From positions 7,734,427 through 7,798,426 of the forward strand of contig CM055196.1 of NCBI GenBank assembly GCA_029224185.1: a DNA stretch of 64,000 bases. Direction: 5' to 3'. The notes under the pieces are model-generated. The model was not told the DNA's origin. It was given only the letters and a program-made list of their open reading frames with translations, and ran no database searches. The position numbers and the translations under genes are program-made. This stretch comes from Karalla daura. Its lineage: Eukaryota; Chordata; Actinopteri; Chaetodontiformes; Leiognathidae. Below are positions 55,184-64,000 of this stretch, in pieces (the first letter of the stretch is position 1; the number at the start of each line of letters is the position of its first letter).

Positions 55184-57004
55184 GTGAGTCCACGCACCCT
55201 CCGGTAGCTCTCCACTCAGCCCCCGGTGTGGAGAGGCGGTCTGGTCGCTGCTCTCCAGCTCCTCTTCGACGGCTGCTTGTCCTCACATGACCGAGCCCGA
55301 TCCAGCCCGCAGCCTTCACTTTCATATCACCAACTTTCCTCCAAACACTAGTTATTTATTCTCAGTATAAAACCTCTTATATCCCCCCATTATTTATCCT
55401 GTGGGCTGTTGTGCTTTTTGTTTCGTTTTTTTCAGCCGTGCTCCTCCAAAAAAGCCCGATCAGAGGAATTTTATTTGTGGCACTTTCGATAAGTGCGTCA
55501 GTATCTCGCCATTATTCCGCCCAATTCCGACACGTACACGTCTCTGCCAGCTCCGACATAAATAGCAATGAATATAGGCTAGTCAAAAAAAAAAAAAAGA
55601 AAGAAGAAGAAATGCCCCCCAGACTTGGTAATGGCAGCCAGGACCTGCTGTTTGAATGCAACATTTTGTGATATTATGCGCGTCAGTTTCATGTTAAGTC
55701 ATGTAAACAGGTGCCAAGCCTCTGACCTTGGTCCGGACACTGAGGTAGGCCCGGGCATTGGTGATACGACAGATATTATTGCAGTTAAGAATCTAGCGAC
55801 ACGTTTATGCTCCTGTAATCACACACACACACACACACACACGGGTGTAGAAAACAAAGAAAAATGTTGCGTTAAATACTTAAAGAGGAAATCACATGAG
55901 GCGCGTGGTTTCAACTTTTCTTAAGCGTAAAACATGCGTAGAACCTGCGATTTCATGTCCTGTGCTTACAAGTGGATACACATGCATTGCGCGTAAGATG
56001 AATGGCTGTGTGTACGTGACGCACAGTATAGTATGTGGTTAGTTGGGGTAACGCAGATGCACGCTCTGAATGCCTCAAGCCGTATACGTGCACATCCAGG
56101 ATGTGTGGCTGAAGTTCTGAGAGCTCTGAGAGGTCATATGTAGAGGACAGAGACGGTCACTTTTAATTAAAGCGTCTCTGATGATGATTATCCTTATATT
56201 AGATTGCATAAGATTTGGCTTGAAACTTTGAAAGAGGAAGTTTTGCAAGCAAGCATGTGTACAGTTAGGTGCTATTTTACATTGGACAAACCTACTGCAG
56301 TATCTAAAATGGCATTTTAATGTGCCTTATCCAACAAGGGAGAGGTGCACACCTGTTTTAGCGTTTAAAACTGCAGATAGAGCACATGTAGCGTTTCCAC
56401 TGTTTGCACTGTTTGTGGTGCATGGGGTTGCTAGCTGAAGGATTTATCATCAGACTGGAGACCAAAGCTTAGAGATGCATCGGTTGACTTCCTCCTGCAT
56501 TCGGAGCGCGAGTCAAACCTGCCCGTGACCTTGATGCAGTTTTACAGTTTATATTTAGTCTTCTGTGAGATTACCCTGAAAACTGTGACAGCCCTGATGT
56601 AAAGCGGTCCTCCCAGCAGCACAAGTCACTGGGGATACGGTTCATCGGAGCATTTGTCTGCTGAAATATTACTCTTGAGGAATTATTTCAGGCATCAAAA
56701 TAGTCCTGAAAGTCCCGGAAATAGACAGCGTGTTGTTTTTGGATTGCCTCGTAGTTTACAGGACCCAAGTGCTGTGTCCTTTGCAGCGCAGCAACTTTCT
56801 GCTTTATAAGGACACAAGACGATTCAAGAGACGCAGAATGAGAATGAGAAGGGATGAGACGTGTGTGTGATGCCAGCCTCGTGTTTTCTCTGCTGTGTGT
56901 TTGTGCTGCAGGAGCATGCCATCGCCATGACCGTCTTCTTCATCAGCATCCTGGGTCCCTCCAGCTGGATACTGGCTCACCTGGAGGACTACAAGAAGAA
57001 GTAG
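55076..57004 (+). CDS. cox8: cytochrome c oxidase subunit 8, mitochondrial (two exons)
   Basis: CDS joins 55076-55183 and 56912-57004 for a 66-residue precursor. Subunit 8 is a small single-helix accessory subunit of complex IV in the inner mitochondrial membrane. Residues 1 to about 25 (MSLPAASRLFRSVLRSHTVP) form a basic, Ser/Arg-rich mitochondrial presequence. The mature part has the family KPAK motif, then EHAIAMTVFFISILGPSSWI and LAHLEDYKKK: one membrane helix ending in the conserved GPxxWxLxHLExYKK tail. The start has a good context (cagccATG). The intron is 1,728 bp with GTGAGT and CTGCAG. Whether it is the 8A or 8B isoform is not settled from sequence alone; KPAK recalls the 8B (heart-type) form. 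Confidence 0.96.
56912..57004 (+). CDS. cox8: cox8 exon 2: membrane helix and C-terminus
   Basis: 30 codons plus TAG after a GTGCTGCAG acceptor. Encodes the whole membrane helix and the basic matrix/intermembrane tail ending YKKK. Confidence 0.96.
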   Translation, partial: EHAIAMTVFFISILGPSSWILAHLEDYKKK

Positions 57005-57175
57005 ATGAAGACGAGGATGGAGAATCATTCCGGCCTGGATGGAAGATGCGGACCAGACAGCCAGTCAAGCTCGCGCTCCCCTCCCTCCCGCTCTCCTCCA
57101 CCTTCTACTCTCTGACACTGACAATGATGTGTTGTCCTCTGACCTGTGATGATGTACAGCCGTCAGCCTCTTTCC

Positions 57176-57181
57176 AATAAA
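57176..57181 (+). terminator. cox8 polyadenylation signal
   Basis: AATAAA 172 bp downstream of the stop codon, followed by GT-rich sequence. This gives a short 3' UTR, usual for this gene. Confidence 0.7.
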
Positions 57182-57345
57182 TGTTTAGTCCACAGAAACC
57201 TGTACGAGCGTGCTTCAGACCGTGTGATAGAGTGTGGGCATAGTCTCCATGATGTCTGCTGGTGAGCAGCTGCAGAGTTCATTTACAGTCATGCTGGCCG
57301 TCACCATCTTGGCAGCGTCCAGCTACACAGAAATATTGGGAGGGG

Positions 57346-57400
<55 letters not shown>

Positions 57401-57674
57401 GAGGTGGAGGGGCCAGGCCGACTGAGGTCTGGCTGCTGTAGCCCAGACAGCTATTTCCTTAATGACACACTTAATGAACTTAATGTTTTAGAATGATTAA
57501 AAAGAGAGAGGGAGCAGAACGGTTCAGTTTTGTTCATTATTGATTACTCCTGGAACATTTTTAGTCACGCGTCTGTCTCCTGTTGCTACTGTATGAATGA
57601 CTGTCTTTCTTTCTTGCTTTAAGCATGACAATGTCAACATGATGACAAGTGTGTGTATGCAGCTGTTATAGACT

Positions 57675-57809
<135 letters not shown>

Positions 57810-59805
57810 CACTTCTCCACCCAATCACATTATTGCAATGCACACTCAGTGTTCAGTGGGTCACCTGCAGGTCAGACTGCTAATCCAGCCACTTTATACA
57901 GAGCAGACACAACAAGGATCTAATCCAGCCAGCTCTGCACTTTCCCTCCGATTTACTCCTCCTTCCTCCCTGACACTTTCTTTTTTGTTGTTGTTGTCGT
58001 AAACACACAGCAGCCGAGTGGTAACTCACTGTGGCTAATGCCATTGCTTCAATTTCTCTGCTTCCTCCCATCTCTGGTTCAGATCAACTCCCCACCATCA
58101 GGGGCGTGATGAGGGGTTGCTAGGGATCCGAGAGGTGGAGAGATGTGACTGTCAAAATAAAGTCGCCCCGGGTCACTGGCTCCGTCTTTAGGTGAACTCT
58201 GTCTGGATGTCACACAGTGAGGTGTCAACAGCTCCACAGCTGAGCCCTGCCACAGTGTGTGTGTGTGTGGCGCCCCCAGCAGGGCGCCCCCTGCTGCTGG
58301 TGTTGGGAGCCCGCAGGTGCAAACATCTGCAACCGCTCTGCAGACCATCTGTGCTCATGCTTTTAGTTTTAGGACCAAGACTGAGACCAGATCATTTCAC
58401 CTTTTTTCACGTTTTCAAACTCAGAGAAAAGGGAAAGGTGCTTATTCCACACCTTGTGATCTTTTCAACTCTCGGACCTGCTCCACGTCTCAGTTATTTC
58501 ATCCTCGTTGCAGAGACAGACCCTGGATCACGAAGGTAGCCTGTATCCTGCAGGCCTCACAGGATTGTGAAGCTATCCAGTCGAAAAGAATCACAGTAAG
58601 GACAATTATGAGAACTGAGGCTGACGAATTGATCATTTTCTTGATACGTGTGAGCTGGTGCAGTAGGATGAGAGCGGATGTGGGTGGACACGGTTCGACG
58701 AGCTGTTTTCCCATCACAATGAATCAGGTTGTATCAGTGAGAGGTGGACAGAAACTGAAGAGGCAGAATCAGGAAAATCTCTGCGACATCATTTTTACAT
58801 TAAAGCGGGTTACAACTCATTACACTTGAACTGGCTGTCACAATCACCAGTAGCTCTTTGTAACTGGGCTCAGATCATAAATAGTTTGAATGTCCCCGCA
58901 CATTATTCTCGGGGTTGATTATGTGTTGTTTACGAGATTCCGACTGGTCCGGTAGATGAAAGTCAAAACCCCAAACTGTGATCCCTGCTGTTATTGCACA
59001 GATGGCTCTGCCTCTGCCTCTCGCCTCCATTTCGTGACAGTGTTTACATTCCTCCAACTTATCGGGCTGCGAGCTCAGCCAAGACAGACAGACACGGAGG
59101 GAGGGGAAAGTTCGCACCGACTTGGTCTATTAAGGCGCAGCTCTTATTCACTATGCGTCTGATCGTAAACGGTGGCGCAAACGCTGCAACCTTGTTGTCT
59201 CCCTCTCTCTTTGAGACACACACACACAGAGCCCTATGTACCGATTAACCAGCAGCCTGACCTTTGTGCTGTAGCTGATAACAGAAGAGCCTCAGCTGAC
59301 TCCTCTCTCTCACTAACTGTCCTTTACACCGAGTACAGTCTGCGCCTTTCTAACAGAGGGAGACCCACAGTTTCTTTTTTAACTTCCTACACATGAAGAC
59401 TAATTCCTCGACTTTCTACTTTAGATATTCAGAGCAGGCTTGTTACTTTTTCAACATCCCTGGATAACGACACGAAGAAATACACTGTGTCCAGTGTTTT
59501 TCCACACTTTTTCCCCTCCTCCATACCATTACTGTGAAAATCAATACAATAACGATAATAATCCAATTTGTGAGCAGAGAAATTGATAAAAATTATGAAG
59601 TTACGTTTACTTTTATCAGACTAAAAGGGTTGAATCAGTAGCTCTACTTTTACATAGTTCATTTCACGCTAGTTTTGTACCTCGACAGAACTAGTGAATG
59701 TGTAGCTATCGTGATTGGTGTGCTGGTGTTGCAGTTCCCACTCCCCGTCGCTGGGGGGCGGTAAAGGACACAAACGGCGAAGCACGACAGTGTAGCTGAA
59801 ACATT

Positions 59806-59811
59806 TTTATT
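59806..59811 (-). terminator. candidate distal polyadenylation signal for tmem170a-like gene
   Basis: AATAAA on the minus strand, 3.4 kb downstream of the stop, within an AT-rich block followed by GT-rich sequence. It would imply a long 3' UTR containing the 112-bp (TG)n at 60207-60318. Uncertain. Confidence 0.25.
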
Positions 59812-60205
59812 TCATGAAAATATTACCCATTGGCACTTACTTTACTCTAATAAAATCAACCTTTAAAACCCCTTTCAATCAGGTAAAAATGGAACAAAAA
59901 CCAGTCCAGGAACGTGGACCACACCGTGTGAAAACGCACGGTTCTGTTACAGCAGACCGACCGTGTTACGTTCATCTTCGCGCGTCTCCTTCTGACCATG
60001 TGCTTGCCCGGACAGAATTTAGACCTCTACATCCAGCGAGTCTACGGTGAAACCTCATCTATGTAGTGAACACAACTGTTCTTCCTGGCATCTGACAGCT
60101 GGCGTGTTTTTGGAGCATAGGGTCAGATCTTTCCTTTTCAACAGTGTGGTACTTCTGTCTCTGCGCTCCATCTTCTAAACTCCAGCAGCAGTGTCATAGT
60201 CTTTA

Positions 60206-60319
<114 letters not shown>

Positions 60320-60487
60320 CACCCCGTGTACACCTCCCGCCTGACTTCAACTGAGACGGTGAGGTAATTTAAAAAAAAAAGTGATTTTAGTTTACATCAG
60401 TGAGTTGAATGTGAACTCCAACGTTAGTGCTTTTCAACAAGGACCAGATCGCCCCAACCAATCTGTGATGAGCTGCTGTAACAGAAC

Positions 60488-60520
<33 letters not shown>

Positions 60521-63177
60521 AATACATGCGCTCAAAGAGCTAAAATACGCTACCATAAAAAAATAAACAGTCTCCAAAATGTACAGCATAAAAGCAAGGC
60601 CAAGGGGTCGACAGGACTTTCTGCTCCAAACCAGGCTCGTTTGTTTTTTCTGCATCGGCACCTCCTGACGCCACAGACTGAGGTTTCCGCAGTTGAGAAG
60701 GAAAGAAAAGAATAGGAAAAAAAGAAGCGTTTGCTGAAACGAGTGGTCCGTCGATGGTTCCCGCTCCACTGTGGGCCCGTAGGTGCCGAGCGTCCGTCCC
60801 GGCCTACAATCAATCTCAGTGTGGACGAACGTCTGCTCGCGTTAAAGAAAACACACAAACCGAACCCTACGAGTCTACATTCGGACATGAATCTGGTTGG
60901 TTGCATCATGTGTTGAGTGCACAAGTGAAGAACTAGTGCACTAGTGAAGAATTCGAGCCATCTTTGGTCTGGAGGGTTAAAGAAACTCTCTTAGTGGGAT
61001 TAGCAAGAAAAATCTTTTCCCGGGTGAAAGGGGGCGATCGATGCGTGCTCTAAGTGTGGGCGGCCTGTGGGTATAATGAGTTTGCATAATCACCGCTGCC
61101 TTCCAGGTGGATGCGGCCCGGGCCCATCGATCGCAGCACTCACACAGTGATGGGGATCTCGGAGCGGACCAGAGGGAGCCTCAGGCCGGGACTGATTACA
61201 TTTACAGCTGTGAGCTTCAGGTCAGGAGTGGAGAAATACGGAGGAACGATATTTCCGACTGGAATGTCCTGTTAAAAGTTGACACGAGCCGCGATAAATG
61301 AGAATTATTAAAAAAAAAAAAAAGGGAGACAAGCGCGTCCTGACAGAAAGATGGAAGCATATTCAACCGTGAAGCAGACGAAAAGTGTTCGAAGTGTAAC
61401 ATGTCTGTGAAAACTGGTGCAGTTAACGTGCCCACAGTCACCACTGCAGCCTTCTTCTTCTTCTCTTGTTTTTTTTCACAACGTCGAACATATTTTATGA
61501 GAGAGAGGATCTCCGGATGGTCAGGTTGCGGGAAAGCAGCGGTGGTGGTGGTGGTGGTTGTTGATTAGACTGAGTCTCTGTCAGGAGCGGTGTAAAAAGA
61601 GAGCTGCAGCTGCGAGGGATTAAGGAAAAACTCAAATGTTTGCGGGGATTTGACATTTTTTTCCACAACATTACGCAAGCTTTCGACATTCGGCAAAACC
61701 GCTTTACCCCCCCAACCCCTCCCCTCCCCTCCCCTCCCACTAGATTTTAAAGCTTTTGTTCAGTTCTCTAAACGTGACCGATTGCACGAGGGGAGAGAAA
61801 ATACTGCGACTGCGCTCCACAGATTTCTGACGGTTTCTGAACCAGAATCAGAAGTGAGAGAGGTTACACAAAACGTGAACCCACTGTTGTTTGATTGCTT
61901 GATTATTCCTTCAGGAATATGCACAATGGAGGCTCACATTGTTCTGTACAGGGACCCTGTGCCGACCTTTATCATTCCATTGGGAGCAAAGCAAAAAAGC
62001 AAAATGTGGTCAAAATATGTGGAAATGGCCCAAATAAAACATCAGAGGCAGCTTTTCATCGATGGAAAGCCGCAGTATATCAAGACCAACTTGTCCTGTG
62101 GCTCACAATACATAACACCATTGGTCGTAGAGTCCGAGCTAGTACTCTAGTTCTCTTCCATTTCTTCTTTACACATAAAAACATTGCATGTAAGTGGAGT
62201 TTTAACTTGTCTGCCTTGTCTAAACAGAATCTGGTGGGTGTGAGGCCGTTCGACACGCCAGGATAGTGCACTTCTTGTGTGGAGACATAAAATGCACTTT
62301 TTAGTCTGGAAAAAAACAAAATAAAAAGGGAAAATCATATTTGGTCAAAAAGACGGAAAAGTTAAAAACGTCTCACACACACACGTGGAATAATATACTA
62401 CGAACTCCTCTCCTTTGTGGGTTGGACCTTCCTGGCACCTCTGGCTCAAACTTTACACATTCTCCAGGCAACAAAAAAACAAAAAGAAGAAGCATCTAAT
62501 ACAACCCTCTTTTCCTTGCTCGTCGAACAATAAATTAAGTGGAAATACTAGAAGGAAACAAGGTGCTTCTACCAAGCTCACCAACAGCAACAGCAACACC
62601 TGGGCAGTCAGACTGGAGCAAACTGGAATAATTCTTAAAAAAAAAAAAAAAAAAAAAAAAGCACAAGGGCAAAAAGGAGCAGCGAGAGTGTTAAAGAAAG
62701 ACAGCCCTGAAGATAAAACACCACTTTGGAAGTTAGAAAATAGAAATTAAGGCCTCGAGGGGGGAAAAGCCGGAAACTTGCATATGACCATCGCGTCTCT
62801 GTCTGAGCAGAGCATCAGCCTGTGTGTCTCTGTGCAGCTGCTGCTCCAGTCCAGCTGCTGTCACACTGACAGGAGCAGACACACTCTCTCTCTCACACAC
62901 ACACACACATATATATATATATGTATATACATACACACACATTCACACACATACAACCCCTGAGAAGGTTTAGCGTCATCCTCTTCCTCCCGACTCCGGA
63001 TCGGAGTGGCGAGTGTTTAGCGGATGTTGCTTGTGGCGCGTGGGGGGGCCGCCTGGGTCCCCGCTCCACCCGCATCCCATCACGTCCCAGCTCCTACTCA
63101 GCGCGGCCACGCGATTAGGTCCCGGTCGGCAGGAAGGAGGTGCGACTGGTGTCAGACGGGCAAAGCCGACGGGCCTG

Positions 63178-63308
63178 CTAAAGGGTGGCCAGGACCCTGA
63201 GGAAGGAGATGACCAGGACGCAGAACGACTGTCCCACCCCGAACACCAGAGCCTCCAGAGAGATCATGGTCTTCCCCGCTGCCTTGTACACGCCCGCTAT
63301 GGCTGCAC
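63178..63308 (-). CDS. tmem170a: tmem170a-like last exon: helix 3 and stop
   Basis: 131 bp after a TTGCAG acceptor, ending LRVLATL then TAG, the same C-terminus as the human protein. The intron to the preceding exon is 387 bp. Confidence 0.93.
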
Positions 63309-63866
63309 CTGCAAGAGGAGGGGGAAGGAAGAACATGTGGGATCGGATATTTAACTATGGGGGCAAATGTTGGTCGTAATAGCATCTCGAATAGCCGACC
63401 ATTGCTCACATTCACCAGGGACACGCGAAACTCACACATTCCCATTGTTTCATTTATATATTAATAATTTAAGTTAACCAACTCGATGGCCTTCACCTTT
63501 CAGTGGTGTGGCTCGTGTGACAAATCTGGTTGCTGCATCTGCTACCTCACTGAGCCAGATGCATAATTGATGGGCAGGGCGGGCAGTCACAATGGCGACA
63601 AAGTTCATGTGGTCTCGTCTGCGCTCGCTGGGAGGCGAACAGAGTGCTGGGAAGGAGCCCGGTCGCGGAGGGTTGAGACTTGGATCAACACTTACTGGTG
63701 AGGACGCCCCCGAAGATCGGCCCCACGATGCCCATGAGCAGGATGGCCAGGGGCATGAAGCGGGCCATCTTGTGCTGGCGCAGCGTGGCCAGGGAGAGCA
63801 GGGCGGCGGGCAAGTGGAAGACCAGGGAGGAGACGGCCGCCCACAGGAAGATCCCGTACCACATCT
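63178..63866 (-). CDS. tmem170a: tmem170a-like transmembrane protein (last two coding exons; 5' exon outside window)
   Basis: CDS part joins 63696-63866 and 63178-63308. It gives the C-terminal ~100 residues: MWYGIFLWAAVSSLVFHLPA, HKMARFMPLAILLMGIVGPI, AAIAGVYKAAGKTMISLEAL and GQSFCVLVISFLRVLATL. This matches the TMEM170 family over its whole membrane region (three helices), and the MWYG start plus the LLMGIVGPI block favour TMEM170A over TMEM170B. Family members are small endoplasmic reticulum and nuclear-envelope proteins linked to ER-sheet and nuclear-pore formation. The acceptor splits a Glu codon just before MWYG; the missing N-terminal exon (about 40-45 residues in human) must lie beyond base 64000. 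Confidence 0.92.
63696..63866 (-). CDS. tmem170a: tmem170a-like penultimate exon: helices 1 and 2
   Basis: 171 bp between a CTCCAG acceptor and a GTAAGT donor. Encodes two hydrophobic segments separated by a basic loop (TLRQHKMARF). Ends one base into a Ser codon. Confidence 0.92.
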
Positions 63867-64000
63867 CTGGAGCAGAAAGCATTCGTCCGGTCACACCTGA
63901 GTCCTGAGACCAGCGATCTGATCATCTAATGGGACCTACTTCCCCCATCTCGTCGAAGGTGAACGCTAGTTTGGCAGATGTGGATGGAAACGACCTTCTC

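Noticed and set aside
61650..62150. 166-codon plus-strand frame near tmem170a
   Set aside because: No domain recognised; lies antisense to the likely 3' UTR of the tmem170a-like gene.

Overview
The window looks like nuclear DNA of a teleost fish, probably a percomorph. Evidence: four vertebrate genes split into GT-AG exons, dense (CA)n/(GA)n/(GATA)n microsatellites, long poly-G/poly-C tracts, teleost-type SINE-like repeats and a solo LTR. There is one 100-N assembly gap at 1063-1162. No bacterial, CRISPR or operon-like organisation is present.

Layout. (1) About 1-24.1 kb is the 5' part of lrp5 (Wnt co-receptor) on the minus strand. The signal-peptide exon lies at 23672-23723. Ten further coding exons run leftward to 5536 and encode beta-propeller 1, the first EGF repeat and most of beta-propeller 2. 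The rest of the gene lies left of base 1 or in the gap. Four introns of 89-103 bp interrupt exons that are continuous in mammalian LRP5/6, and four single-base insertions break the frame as written. (2) About 24-45 kb has no recognisable gene; it holds SINE-like repeats, a ~0.86 kb unidentified repeat element and microsatellites. (3) 45.5-50.2 kb (minus strand) is the fish orthologue of human C11orf24, a type I membrane protein with a Pro/Thr-rich ectodomain and an 11-copy 8-residue repeat. (4) 50.3-54.9 kb is repeat-rich: a second, inverted copy of the 0.86 kb element, a 423-bp solo LTR with a 5-bp target duplication, and LINE/SINE tails. (5) 55.07-57.18 kb (plus strand) is a two-exon cytochrome c oxidase subunit 8 gene. 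(6) 63.18-63.87 kb (minus strand) holds the last two coding exons of a tmem170a-like gene whose first exon lies right of the window.

The genes do not form one pathway. LRP5 beside C11orf24 is the conserved human 11q13 neighbourhood. In human the two genes are head-to-head as I recall the map; here both are on the minus strand. The C11orf24 segment is flanked by the inverted pair of ~97% identical 0.86 kb elements, so an inversion between them, real or an assembly error, is the most interesting structural reading. Other points worth a second look are the extra short lrp5 introns, the clustered +1 indels, a perfect 20-bp-arm palindrome just upstream of an lrp5 splice acceptor, the solo LTR nested in a SINE-like repeat, and the coding minisatellite in C11orf24.
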